Source of the DNA: an uncultured Propionibacteriaceae bacterium
GTDB lineage: Bacteria; Actinomycetota; Actinomycetes; Propionibacteriales; Propionibacteriaceae
Reading direction: 5' to 3'
NCBI GenBank assembly: GCA_937965785.1
Contig: CALCKT010000051.1
Span: 27,726-91,725, forward strand
Length of the DNA stretch: 64,000 nt
Positions 8,603 to 17,693 of this stretch are shown in pieces. Position 1 is the stretch's first letter, and each line of letters starts with the position of its first letter. Below the pieces are notes generated by a model that saw only the letters and a list, made by a program, of their open reading frames with translations, was not told where the DNA came from and made no database searches. A program made the translations under genes and the position numbers.

Positions 8603-10447
8603 ATGCAGCGCATGTCAATTGAACAGGCCCTCGTGGGCACGGAGTCCATCCGTCAGGTCCGGGCCAGCGGGGACGGGGTGTTCTGGCTGGCGGGGATCGC
8701 CGCCGAGGATGGCCGGGTGACCGTCCGGCGTTGGCGGGAAGGCGAGATCACCGAGATCACCCCCGGTTTCAACGTGCGTTCCCGGGTCATGGAGTACGGC
8801 GGGGGCGCCTACGCGGTGGCCGACGCCCTGGTGGCGTGGTGCGACGATTTCACCAAGCGGGTGTGGCTCCGGGACGGGGACACCACCCGTCCCCTGACCC
8901 CCGGGAGCACCAGGTTCCGATACGGCGGGCTGACCCTGGATCCGCAACGCCGGCTGCTTCTCGCGGTCCGTGAGGATCACGACGCGACCCCCGAGGAACG
9001 CAGCGAGATCGTCGCCCTGGACCTGGATTCCGGCAATGCCGAAGGGGGTCGCGTTCTGGTGACCGGCGCCGATTTCTACGCGGGCCCGGTGGTCCGCGAC
9101 GGGCGGCTCGCCTGGTTCCAGTGGATGCACCCGAACATGAGCTGGGACGAGGCATCGGTGTGGGTCACGAACCTCGACGATCCCGGGTGCCTCGACAGGA
9201 TCCACGGGAGCTCCGGGACCAGCGCGCAACACCCGGTCTGGCTCGGGGACGGCTCCCTGGCCTGTGTCACGGACAAATCCGGCTACTGGAACTGGGTGGT
9301 GCACCACTTCGATGGGATGTCGACCTGGCGCACCCCTCACGACTGCTCGATTCCCGTGTGGGTGCTGGACACCCCACCCGCCTGCGCCGTGGGGGATGAC
9401 ATGCTGGCGACGGTTCAGATCGCCGACGGGCGCGGTGCGCTCGCGATGTGGCATCCGCGCGGCGGCGAGGTCACCCACCCGCTTCCCGGGACGGCCATGA
9501 TCGAGTCCTTGGCCTCCTTCGGGCAGGATCTGTTCGCGATAGCGGAATGGGATGACCGCCCGGCCTCCCTGGTGCGCATCTCCCCCACCGGGAAACGAAC
9601 CGAAATCGTGGCCCCCGAACCGCTGGCGGACCTGAGCCGGCCCGCTTGTCGCTGGGCCGAGGGGCCCGCGGGGCCGGTGCAGTCCTGGTTCTACCCGGTT
9701 CCCGGAGTCGATGCGGCAGCGCCCATGCTCGTGCTCACCCATGGTGGCCCCACGTCCGTTCACCATCCGAGCTTCGACAAGATGATCCAGTTCTGGGTGT
9801 CCCGTGGATTCGCCGTGCTGGATGTGAACTACTCGGGTTCCACCGGTTTCGGCCGCGCCTACCGGGACCGGTTGAAGGGACAGTGGGGCGTCCTGGATGT
9901 CGCCGACGTGGTGGCCGCGGCCCGCGAGGTGTGCCGGGCCGGGCTGGCGGATCCTGGGCGTGTGGCCATCGCCGGTGGCAGCGCGGGCGGCTACACCACC
10001 CTGCAGGCCCTGGTGACCAGCGATTTCTTCGCCGCCGGTATCAGTTCCTACGGCATCGGGGATCTTCGGACTCTCGTCGAGGAAACCCACAAGGCGGAAT
10101 CCCACTACACCTTCGCCCTGGTCGCTCCGTGGCCGGAAGAAGAGCGGGTCTACCGGGAACGTTCCCCGATAACCCAGCTTGACCGGCTGAACGCCCCCAT
10201 GCTGATCCTGCAGGGCCTGGAGGATCGCGTCGTGCCACCCGGGCAGGCCTTCGACATGGCGGAGGCGGTGCGAGCCAAGGGTCTTCCCCTGGCGCTGGTC
10301 ACTTTCGAGCACGAAGGCCACGGTTTCCGTTCGCTCGCGGCCCGCGAGCAATCGCTGAAGTCCCAGCTGTCCTTCCTGGAACAGGTTTTCGGCCTGCCGC
10401 TCAGCGAAGACATTCCCGTCCTGCCGATCGAGAACCTCAAACCCTGA
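8603..10447 (+). CDS. S9 family prolyl oligopeptidase-like serine peptidase
   Basis: A 614-aa protein with an N-terminal beta-propeller-like region (about 1-360) and a C-terminal alpha/beta-hydrolase. The catalytic motif GGSAGG (Ser near 460), LEDRVVPP (Asp near 540) and HEGHGF (His near 571) complete the triad. HGGPTSVHH forms the oxyanion region. There is no signal peptide, so it is probably a cytoplasmic oligopeptide or acyl-aminoacyl peptidase. The start is ATG 8603 or, nearly equivalent, ATG 8612. It is divergent from the DUF3145 gene. Confidence 0.92.
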   Translation: MQRMSIEQALVGTESIRQVRASGDGVFWLAGIAAEDGRVTVRRWREGEITEITPGFNVRSRVMEYGGGAYAVADALVAWCDDFTKRVWLRDGDTTRPLTPGSTRFRYGGLTLDPQRRLLLAVREDHDATPEERSEIVALDLDSGNAEGGRVLVTGADFYAGPVVRDGRLAWFQWMHPNMSWDEASVWVTNLDDPGCLDRIHGSSGTSAQHPVWLGDGSLACVTDKSGYWNWVVHHFDGMSTWRTPHDCSIPVWVLDTPPACAVGDDMLATVQIADGRGALAMWHPRGGEVTHPLPGTAMIESLASFGQDLFAIAEWDDRPASLVRISPTGKRTEIVAPEPLADLSRPACRWAEGPAGPVQSWFYPVPGVDAAAPMLVLTHGGPTSVHHPSFDKMIQFWVSRGFAVLDVNYSGSTGFGRAYRDRLKGQWGVLDVADVVAAAREVCRAGLADPGRVAIAGGSAGGYTTLQALVTSDFFAAGISSYGIGDLRTLVEETHKAESHYTFALVAPWPEEERVYRERSPITQLDRLNAPMLILQGLEDRVVPPGQAFDMAEAVRAKGLPLALVTFEHEGHGFRSLAAREQSLKSQLSFLEQVFGLPLSEDIPVLPIENLKP

Positions 10448-10457
10448 GGGAACCCGA

Positions 10458-11417
10458 TCAGGGCCAGCGGGCCCCGAGGGAGATCACGCCCATGGCGGCG
10501 AGGACCGCGAAGATTATCGCCAACCCCGCGTACTGGTCCGTGACCTCCATTGGAACCAGTTCGTAGCCCAGGTCGGAGGAGATCGCCCGGTAGATCTCGC
10601 TGAGTTCACCCGCCGACTCGGCCGAGAATTTCTTGCCCCCGGAGTTCTCCGCGACCACGTAGAGCTCGTGATGGTCCACGGCCACCCGTTCCCGCCTGCC
10701 GTTGGCCTCGACGTAGCCGTCCTGGGTTCCGTAGGCGATGGTGTGGATGGGGACCCCCAGCTGCTTCGCCTGCTGGGCCGCCGTGGCCGAATTCCGCCCC
10801 AGGTTTGATGCACCGTCCGAGAGCAGCACTATTGCTGCCGGGGCCGTTTCGTCGGGATGATCGGGATCCGGTGGCACCAGTTTCAGTGCGTCGAGGCTGG
10901 TGTAGATCGCCTCTCCGATCGCGGTGGAGGGAGCCATCTGGATGCCGTCTATGGCGCGGTTCAGCACCCCCCGGTCCACGGTCGGGGGAACGTTGACGCT
11001 GGCGGTTCCAGCGAAGGTGACCAGTGCGACGTTGAAACGCTCCGGGAGGCTTGCGATGAACTTCTTGGCCGATTCCTTGGCGGCCTCGAGCCGGTTGGGG
11101 GCCACGTCCTCGGCCTCCATGGACCAGGACACGTCTATCGTGACCACGATGGTGGCCCGGTCCCTCGCCTGACGTCCGTAGTCCTTCGGCATCGCCCAAG
11201 CGACCACCAGCGAGGCGAGGCTGAGCAACGCCAGCAGCACGGCGCCGTGACGTTTCCAGGCCGCGTCCTTGGGGATGACGAATCTCAGCCGCGAATTCGG
11301 GGTCCGCGACTGGGGAATCCGATTGGCCAGGTACCAGTAGACCCCCGCGATGGCGGGGATCAGCAACAGCGCCCACAACCGGGTGGGCTGCATGAACTCG
11401 AGCACCAGTGTCGTCAT
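10458..11417 (-). CDS. VWA domain-containing membrane protein (second copy)
   Basis: A 319-aa protein with an N-terminal aerotolerance-type membrane region (two hydrophobic segments at about 10-30 and 58-76), a von Willebrand A domain with the metal-ion site D95-x-S97-x-S99 (DVSWSM), and a C-terminal membrane segment near 295-315. I chose the ATG at 11417 because it overlaps the previous stop as ATGA and has GAGGTGG upstream; a GTG at 11426 is the alternative. It is paralogous to the next gene. MoxR/DUF58/VWA clusters in other bacteria are thought to assist envelope protein maturation or stress tolerance. Confidence 0.9.
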   Translation of the reverse strand: MTTLVLEFMQPTRLWALLLIPAIAGVYWYLANRIPQSRTPNSRLRFVIPKDAAWKRHGAVLLALLSLASLVVAWAMPKDYGRQARDRATIVVTIDVSWSMEAEDVAPNRLEAAKESAKKFIASLPERFNVALVTFAGTASVNVPPTVDRGVLNRAIDGIQMAPSTAIGEAIYTSLDALKLVPPDPDHPDETAPAAIVLLSDGASNLGRNSATAAQQAKQLGVPIHTIAYGTQDGYVEANGRRERVAVDHHELYVVAENSGGKKFSAESAGELSEIYRAISSDLGYELVPMEVTDQYAGLAIIFAVLAAMGVISLGARWP

Positions 11418-12379
11418 CGGGGCCACCTCGCAGCCATCATCACTGCCCCCAGCGCGGCCACCACCGCAAAACCGAGCGCCCCGAACGCGTACTGCGCGGT
11501 CACCGGTTTCTTCACCTCTTCCGTGCCCACCGATGAACCGATCTTCTTGTAGGCGTCCTTCAGGCTGTCCGCGCTGTCCGCGGAAACCGATTCCCCGCCC
11601 GTGGTCGCGGAGATCGACCGGAGAATCTCGTTGTCCGGGGCGACGTTGTATCGTTTCCCTTCCAGATCCACGTATCCGTTCTCGGTTCCATAGGCGATGG
11701 TGAACACCGGCACCCCGGCCTCCTGCGCACGGCTCGCGCTTCCAGCGGGTTCCGTACCCGAGGTGTTCCCGCCATCACTCAGCATCACGATCATGGCCGG
11801 GGCGGGGTCGGAACCGTCCTCGGGGGCGGGGGCTTCGCTGATGGCCTTGAGTGCCTGGTCCAGCGCGTCCCCGATTGCGGTGCCCTCCTTGAGCTCCAGG
11901 GTGTCGACGGCCCTGATCAGCGCGCCCCGGTCCGTTGACGGGGGCATGATCATTGAAGGGGAACCGTTGAGCGAGACCAGGGCGACGTTGTAGGAGTCGG
12001 GTAGCGCGTCAACGAACTGTTTCGCCGCGGCCTTTGCCGCGTCCAGCCGGTTCGGGTCGACGTCGGTTGCCTGCATGGAAAGCGATGTGTCTATCACCAT
12101 GATCACGGTGGCCCGTTCCCGCGGGACCTTCTCCGTTCCGAGCGGCTGGGCCCACGCCAGGGTCAGCGCCACCAGGGAACACAGCGACATGAAAACCGCC
12201 AGGTGCCGTGTCCAGCGGCGCTGGGAACCGATCACCCGGCCCAGCACCCCGGTGTTGGTGAAACGCAGCGAGGTCCGCCCCTTGAGACGCATCAACACCA
12301 GGTAGGCGATGATCAGCGCGGGCAGAACCAGCAGCGCCCACAATCGTTCGGGGGTCTTGAACGCCAACCAGTCCATCAT
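11414..12379 (-). CDS. VWA domain-containing membrane protein (first copy)
   Basis: A 321-aa protein built like its downstream neighbour: N-terminal membrane segments, a VWA domain with the metal-ion site D97-x-S99-x-S101 (DTSLSM), and a C-terminal membrane anchor ending in RWPR. Its start overlaps the DUF58 stop by 4 nt. The pair resembles BatA/BatB-type proteins, and the domain probably faces the cytoplasm or cell wall depending on the anchor topology. The partner is unknown. Confidence 0.9.
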   Translation of the reverse strand: MMDWLAFKTPERLWALLVLPALIIAYLVLMRLKGRTSLRFTNTGVLGRVIGSQRRWTRHLAVFMSLCSLVALTLAWAQPLGTEKVPRERATVIMVIDTSLSMQATDVDPNRLDAAKAAAKQFVDALPDSYNVALVSLNGSPSMIMPPSTDRGALIRAVDTLELKEGTAIGDALDQALKAISEAPAPEDGSDPAPAMIVMLSDGGNTSGTEPAGSASRAQEAGVPVFTIAYGTENGYVDLEGKRYNVAPDNEILRSISATTGGESVSADSADSLKDAYKKIGSSVGTEEVKKPVTAQYAFGALGFAVVAALGAVMMAARWPR

Positions 12380-13446
12380 CGGCTCACCCCCTGCGGCGGT
12401 GCGTGAAGGACGCTGGCGACCCGCCGGTATCCGAGGACGAAACGCGCGATGTCGGCTACCCAGTCACGGTCCGTGCGCAGCTGGATGTGTCCCGCCCCCG
12501 CGCGCCTGAGCGCCACCTTGATTCGTTCACGCTGCGCACGGGACGCGTCGTCCATCCGCTGGCGCGCGACCGGATCGGAGGTGTTGATGTAGCGCAGGAA
12601 GGGGGTTTCCGGGTCGCGGATCAGCATCTCCCCGACATCGGGGAACTCCAGTTCGTGTCGGTCAACCACCTCGACGCACAGCACCTGGTTGCGAACCGCC
12701 AACCTCCTGATCGCCCGTTCCCAGGCCGGTGGCCGGTCCGGGTCCAGTTCGGCCTCGCCCGCGGTCAGGAAATCCGAGACCACCACCCGCATGCCGCGGC
12801 GGCGCTGGGAACGTGCCATCTGTTCGATCCCGTCCACCAGTTCCAGGTCACCGGGGGCGTTGTCGGGGACGATGGGTTCGGTGAGCATCTGCCGCAGCAT
12901 CCCGTACAGCGCTGTCCGGCCCGAACGGGCGGGCAGTCTCTTGATGCGGTCGGGAAGCATCATCAGCCCGCCGAACCGGTCCCCCATCCGCTGGCTGAGG
13001 AAACCGATCGTCGCGATGGCCGCGATGCCCAGGTCCCGTTTGGTGATGCCATCGGTCCCCCAGTTCATCGACGGGGTCACGTCCAGCAGCCCCCAGACCT
13101 CGAGTTCACGGTCGGCAATGGTGTCGCGGACGTGGGGAACCGTGGTGCGCGCGGTGACTGCCCAGTCCATCATCCGGACATCATCCTGGCCCGGCTGGTA
13201 GGGGCGGGCGTCATTGGTGTCGGAACCCGGTCCGGGGAGCAGACCCAGATGGTCTCCGTGCAGGAAACCCTCCAGGCGACGCACGACCGCGAGTTCCAGG
13301 CGCCGCAAGGCGGCTTCCGGGGCCAGTTTGGCCAGCGGGATGGTGGGGCCGCTCGGTGTGTGCAGCACGGAGACGGCGGCCCCGGGATCGTGGGGCGCCT
13401 GATCCGCCGGCGCGAAGGATGGGGAGGACAAGATGCCCTCAGGCAT
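12376..13446 (-). CDS. DUF58 domain-containing protein
   Basis: A 356-aa protein carrying the DUF58 hallmark (NDARPYQPGQDDVRMMDWAV) and a VWA-like fold with DVTPSMNWG. It lacks membrane segments. It overlaps the upstream MoxR gene by 8 nt and the downstream VWA gene by 4 nt, so the four genes are translationally coupled. DUF58 proteins accompany MoxR AAA+ ATPases, probably as substrates or adaptors; the exact role is unknown. Confidence 0.9.
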   Translation of the reverse strand: MPEGILSSPSFAPADQAPHDPGAAVSVLHTPSGPTIPLAKLAPEAALRRLELAVVRRLEGFLHGDHLGLLPGPGSDTNDARPYQPGQDDVRMMDWAVTARTTVPHVRDTIADRELEVWGLLDVTPSMNWGTDGITKRDLGIAAIATIGFLSQRMGDRFGGLMMLPDRIKRLPARSGRTALYGMLRQMLTEPIVPDNAPGDLELVDGIEQMARSQRRRGMRVVVSDFLTAGEAELDPDRPPAWERAIRRLAVRNQVLCVEVVDRHELEFPDVGEMLIRDPETPFLRYINTSDPVARQRMDDASRAQRERIKVALRRAGAGHIQLRTDRDWVADIARFVLGYRRVASVLHAPPQGVSR

Positions 13447-14500
13447 GACCGGGCTGGTAGCCGTGCTGCTGGTGGCGCTGCTGGCGTGACTGGTCGTTCC
13501 ACACCGGGGTGGGTGCCGGAACCATGGCCAGTATGCGGTCCACCACGTCGGTGGTCATGACGTTGTCGGCCACCGCGTCGAAACCGAGCACGATGCGATG
13601 GGACATGACGTCGCGGGCCACCGCCTGCACGTCGGTGGGGAGCACGTAGTCACGGCCGTTGATAAGAGCCAGGGAACGCGACGCGGCCACCAGGCCGAGC
13701 GTGGCGCGGGGGGAACAGCCGATCTGGATCACCGGCTCCAGGTCCGGCATCCCGAAATCTGCGGGGTTCCGGGTGGCCAGTACGAGGCGCACGATGTACT
13801 CGCTGACCAGGTTGTGGACGAAAACCTTGGAAGCCATGTCCTGCAGGTGGCGCACCAACTCGGGGTTCAGCACCTGCTCCGCCTGCGGAGGTTTGATGCT
13901 CATCCGCCTGAGGATCTCGAATTCCTCGTTGCCCTTCGGGTAGGGCACGTCCACCTTCACGAGGAAACGGTCCCGCTGAGCCTCGGGAAGCGGATAGACA
14001 CCCTCGGACTCGATGGGGTTCTGGGTTGCGATCACGATGAACGGTTCGGGCGCCGGGTAGGTCCTGCCGCCGATGGAGACCTGTTTCTCGGCCATCAACT
14101 CAAGCATCGCGGACTGCACCTTCGCGGGTGCCCGGTTGATCTCGTCGGCCAACACGAAGTTCACGAAAACCGGTCCGAGCTCGATCTCGAAGGATTCAGA
14201 ACTGGCGGAATAGATGCGGGTTCCGACGATGTCGGAGGGAACCAGATCCGGGGTGAACTGCACCCGGGCGAAATCCCCTCCGACGACTGTCGAGAAGGAA
14301 CGTACCGCCAAGGTTTTCGCCACGCCCGGCACACCTTCGAGAAGGCAGTGTCCCTTCGCCAGAAGAGCCACCATCAACTGCTGGACCATGTGTTCCTGAC
14401 CGACGATCACCCGCTGCACCTGGCTGATGGCCACGCCCAGCAGGCGGGCGGCGTCGGCAACGGTGGTGGGCAGGGATGGCTGCGCGCTGGGGGTAGTCAA
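13439..14500 (-). CDS. MoxR-family AAA+ ATPase
   Basis: A 353-aa chaperone-like ATPase. Walker A is GVPGVAKT (residues 56-63), Walker B is FVLADEINRAP (about 113-123), and ATQNPIESEG is the sensor-1 region typical of MoxR. The start is a TTG at 14500 with AAGGAGAC about 7 nt upstream. It heads the minus-strand operon moxR-DUF58-VWA-VWA. The gene is divergent from the membrane protein at 14612, with a 111-nt gap that probably holds both promoters. Confidence 0.93.
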   Translation of the reverse strand: MTTPSAQPSLPTTVADAARLLGVAISQVQRVIVGQEHMVQQLMVALLAKGHCLLEGVPGVAKTLAVRSFSTVVGGDFARVQFTPDLVPSDIVGTRIYSASSESFEIELGPVFVNFVLADEINRAPAKVQSAMLELMAEKQVSIGGRTYPAPEPFIVIATQNPIESEGVYPLPEAQRDRFLVKVDVPYPKGNEEFEILRRMSIKPPQAEQVLNPELVRHLQDMASKVFVHNLVSEYIVRLVLATRNPADFGMPDLEPVIQIGCSPRATLGLVAASRSLALINGRDYVLPTDVQAVARDVMSHRIVLGFDAVADNVMTTDVVDRILAMVPAPTPVWNDQSRQQRHQQHGYQPGHA

Positions 14501-14611
14501 CTTGGAGTCTCCTTGAAACGATCGCGCACCACGATACCGCGCCCGTCGAGCAGGACCGAGATGTGATGTCCGCGGGCGGGAGGACCTTGCAATGTGATGT
14601 CATAGTCCTTG

Positions 14612-15448
14612 ATGACTCAGCCACCAGATCCCATACCCGAATACGCGGAGCACCATCCTCTTCTCCCGGAGGACCCGGTGCGTGTTGGTGATTTCTGGAT
14701 CGACTCACGCCTCACGGAGAGCCCGGCGGGTGTCGTCTACTGCGCGCACGCGGACGGCTCGGATCCGGTGATGCTGATTCACCTGCGCGACGGGGCCGCC
14801 TCGGATCCCGCGGCGCGGGCACGTTTTTCCGGTGAGATCAACGCCATGCACATCGACACCGTCGTGGCCCGTGGCGGTCAGGACCAGGATGAAGGGCGCA
14901 TGGCGGTGCGTTTCCGGGATGAGGACGACGACCCGATCGTCGCCTCCCACCGTCCCCTCGCCCCATGGGTGGCCCTGGCCTTCTCCGGTTCCCCCGGGGC
15001 CGTGGCCGAGGCGCAACGGGTGCTCGCCGCAGTCGATCTCGTGCACACCCCCCAGCTCGGTTCCCCCGCGGGACCGGATTTCCAAATGCACTGGTGGCAG
15101 AACATTCGCCCGGGAACGTGGCGGATGTGGCCGCTTCCCTGGCCGGGCCGCAAGGACCGGGCCGGCTGGCTCAGCCTGTTCACGTCCTTCCTGCTGATGT
15201 TGCTGATCGCCTCGGTCGCGGTGCTGTTGGCGATCCTGGTGTTCCAGAACCAGCAGAAGGTACCTCCGCCCGCCCCCGTACCGAGTTCCACTTCCACTTC
15301 CGAGGGCGGGTCCCCCAGCCCGTCCTCCGGGGAGCCCTCCTCGGGGGAACCCTCGGAATTGGAGAGCCGCAGCGACACCCCGTCGATGGAGCAGCCCTCG
15401 GGTGATTCCTCGGGCCCGGGCAGCCCGAGTCCCGAACGCAAGTTGTAA
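14612..15448 (+). CDS. Uncharacterised single-pass membrane protein with Ser/Pro-rich tail
   Basis: A 278-aa product I cannot assign to a family. Visible parts: an N-terminal soluble region (1-185); one strong membrane helix (about 190-212, SLFTSFLLMLLIASVAVLLA); and an extracytoplasmic low-complexity tail rich in Ser, Pro, Gly and Glu. The first 100 residues (VRVGDFWIDSRLTESPAGVV, then VMLIHLRD and FSGEI) loosely resemble the N-lobe of a protein kinase, but the catalytic lobe is absent. That resemblance is only a suggestion. A TTG at 14609 precedes the ATG at 14612. It is divergent from moxR and may share its promoter region. Confidence 0.6.
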   Translation: MTQPPDPIPEYAEHHPLLPEDPVRVGDFWIDSRLTESPAGVVYCAHADGSDPVMLIHLRDGAASDPAARARFSGEINAMHIDTVVARGGQDQDEGRMAVRFRDEDDDPIVASHRPLAPWVALAFSGSPGAVAEAQRVLAAVDLVHTPQLGSPAGPDFQMHWWQNIRPGTWRMWPLPWPGRKDRAGWLSLFTSFLLMLLIASVAVLLAILVFQNQQKVPPPAPVPSSTSTSEGGSPSPSSGEPSSGEPSELESRSDTPSMEQPSGDSSGPGSPSPERKL

Positions 15449-15563
15449 CCGGCCGTCTTCACACCCGTCGCATCCGCGGAACACAGGCAACGTACAAGTT
15501 GGCCCGGCTGAATGGTGATCGCCCTGAGGAAAACTCCTCTCCACCGATCGACAAGGCCAGCAC

Positions 15564-16136
15564 ATGCAATTCCTGCCCTACCTAGCCAATATCGTCGCGA
15601 TCTGCGTTCTCGTCTTCGCCATCTACCTGCCACGGCATCACCGTCGTGATCTGGCGGTTGCCTATCTGGGTGTCAACATCGGCGTCATGGCGGTTTCCAT
15701 CGGGCTGCTGAACAGCGCCGTGGCAGCAGGGCTCGGCTTGGGCCTGTTCGGGGTGCTGTCAATCATCCGGCTTCGGTCCGATGAACTGGCCCAGCACGAG
15801 GTGGCCTACTACTTCAGTTCGCTCGCGCTCGGCCTGCTGGGTGGGATCGGGGGCTCCACCACCACCTATGCGACGATGGCCCTCATCGTGATCGTCCTGG
15901 CCTTTGCCGACTCCTCCCGGTTCCGGACAGGGGTCAAACGCGAGGTCGTGAACCTCGACCGGGCGATCACCGATCCCGAGGAACTCCGCTACGAGCTGGC
16001 GACCCGTCTCGGGGGCCGGATGCTCGGGGTGAACGTCCAGCAAATCGACTTCGTCGCCGACACCACCCTCGTCGAAGTTCGCTACGCCCCGGGGGCCGGT
16101 CTCCCGGTCACCGAGAGGACGGAGGTGCTGCGATGA
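15564..16136 (+). CDS. DUF4956 domain-containing membrane protein
   Basis: A 190-aa protein with four hydrophobic segments in the first 120 residues (ANIVAICVLVFAIYL, then VNIGVMAVSIGLL, a Gly-rich AAGLGLGLFGVLSII, and ATMALIVIVLAFA) and a soluble C-terminal domain. It matches the DUF4956 family, which sits next to VTC-domain polymerases in many bacteria. It overlaps the VTC gene by 4 nt (ATGA). The function is unknown; a membrane partner of the VTC enzyme is inferred from constant linkage. Confidence 0.85.
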   Translation: MQFLPYLANIVAICVLVFAIYLPRHHRRDLAVAYLGVNIGVMAVSIGLLNSAVAAGLGLGLFGVLSIIRLRSDELAQHEVAYYFSSLALGLLGGIGGSTTTYATMALIVIVLAFADSSRFRTGVKREVVNLDRAITDPEELRYELATRLGGRMLGVNVQQIDFVADTTLVEVRYAPGAGLPVTERTEVLR

Positions 16137-16870
16137 GCCTGAGCGATCTCGCCTCGGTTCACCTCGACGAACTCAACGCGGTCGCGGAGTTCATGAGCCG
16201 GGTGGACCGCAAGTATCCGCTGCACCAGCGCGCCGCCGAGGCGATACTCGATTCCCTGCCGACCGGCACCAGGGTCCTGGACATCGGGGGAAGGACGGAG
16301 TTCGGATACACCTCCGTCTATTTCGACACCACGGCCCGCGACTCCTATCTGATGGCCGCGCGGGGCCGCCCGCACCGGTTCAAGGTGAGGGTCCGCCACT
16401 ACCGGGACTCCGACGAGGCCTTCCTGGAGGTCAAGACCCGGCGCGGCGGCAGCACCGTCAAGGAACGCATCCCCCACGATCCGGCGGCGCTGTTCGAGAT
16501 CGCGCCAACACAGTACGGCTTCATCAACGACCGCCTCACCGCCGGTGGGATTCACGGGATCCGCCCGCAGTGGCTGAGACCGAGCCTGGAAACCAGCTAC
16601 CTGCGTGCCACGCTGCTCACCTCCGACGGCCGGGCCCGGCTCACCCTGGACCGGGAGATCGTCTGGGTGGACAACGGCCACAGCCTGCGGGTTCCCCGGC
16701 TGGCGATCATCGAGACCAAGTCGGGGTCGGCCCCCAGTTCTGCGGACCGGACCCTCTGGCACCACGGATACCGCCCGCAACGGATCTCCAAGTACGCCAC
16801 CGGTCTTGCCGCCCTGCATCCCGAACTACCCGCGAACCGCTGGCACCGGGTACTGAACCGACATTTCTGA
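16133..16870 (+). CDS. VTC-domain protein, putative polyphosphate polymerase
   Basis: A 245-aa VTC domain of the triphosphate-tunnel-metalloenzyme fold. The basic and acidic residues of the tunnel are visible: SRVDRKYPL near the N-terminus, FKVRVRHYRDS, FLEVKTRRGGSTVKERI, and a late IIETKSGS. In yeast Vtc4 this domain makes polyphosphate from ATP; in bacteria the activity is assumed by homology. The gene is translationally coupled to DUF4956 and followed by the remains of a carbohydrate-binding lipoprotein gene, a common partner together with CotH kinases. CotH is missing here. Confidence 0.85.
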   Translation: MSLSDLASVHLDELNAVAEFMSRVDRKYPLHQRAAEAILDSLPTGTRVLDIGGRTEFGYTSVYFDTTARDSYLMAARGRPHRFKVRVRHYRDSDEAFLEVKTRRGGSTVKERIPHDPAALFEIAPTQYGFINDRLTAGGIHGIRPQWLRPSLETSYLRATLLTSDGRARLTLDREIVWVDNGHSLRVPRLAIIETKSGSAPSSADRTLWHHGYRPQRISKYATGLAALHPELPANRWHRVLNRHF

Positions 16871-16902
16871 CCAACGAGACCACCGAAGGAACGAACACGA
16901 AA

Positions 16903-17665
16903 ATGCGAAAGCTCAAACTCGGACTCGCCTCGCTCGCGGCAGTCGCCGTCCTCGCCGGCTGCACCGAGAACACGATTTCCGACGCGAACACCTACGCGGA
17001 CACCTCCGGCGATGCCCCGTCATCGTCTCGGGTGGAACCGTCAATGTGGAGGCCACCGGGGACGGCATCAAATCCGACAACGAGACCGACGCCGACCGTG
17101 GCTACGTTCTGATCGAGAACGGAACCGTCAACATCACATCCGGGGATGACGGCATCAAGGGGTTCAACGATGTCGCGATATCGGGAGGTGCCGTCACCGT
17201 CTCCGACTCCCTGAAGGCCATCAAGACCCAGACCCTCGTGATCTCGGGGGCAGCGTCGTGGTTCTCGGACCCACCATGGGGGAAACGGCTCGGTCGACGT
17301 GCAGTCGGGGTTGACCATCACCGGCGGCGAGCTCTGGGCGATCGGGGCCTCCGGCATGGCCGAGTCCCCCTCCGAGAGCTCCACCCAGGCATTCGTGTTC
17401 ACGAACCTGAACGGCAGCTCCACCGGTGAGGTCTCCATCGCGGATTCCAGCGGGAATGCGATAGCCACCCAGGCCTCCTCCAAGCAGTACTCCTCGGTGC
17501 TGTACTCCGGCCCCTGCCATCTCGGCGGACGGCACCTACGAGATCCTGCTGGGCGGCAAATCGGCGGGCACGGTCCCCGCCAACCAGTACGCGACCGGCA
17601 TGGGTTCCGGCCCGGGCGGCGGGCAGCCCGGCGCGGATCAGCGAAGAAGCCGGCCCGGCAGTTGA
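16903..17665 (+). pseudogene. Broken carbohydrate-binding domain lipoprotein gene
   Basis: The gene starts with ATG 16903 and a lipoprotein signal (lipobox LAGC), then jumps at once to repeat material (TENTISDANTYADTSGDAP). The coding sense then moves between frames. It is in the frame of 16903 to about 17020. It continues as VIVSGGTVNVEATGDGIK to a G5 run at 17246-17250, then as GGSVVVLGPTMG to a second G5 run at 17278-17282. Next comes SVDVQSGLTITGGELWAIGA to about 17515, and finally AISADGTYEILLGGKSAG to the TGA at 17663. Intact relatives, as I recall them, are several hundred residues longer, so segments are also deleted. The repeat VSGGTVxVxxxGDGI is typical of the family that accompanies CotH, VTC and DUF4956 genes. 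An assembly error could explain the two G-runs but not the deletions. Confidence 0.8.
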
Positions 17666-17693
17666 CCCCGGTGAACACCGGTAGCCTGATGGC

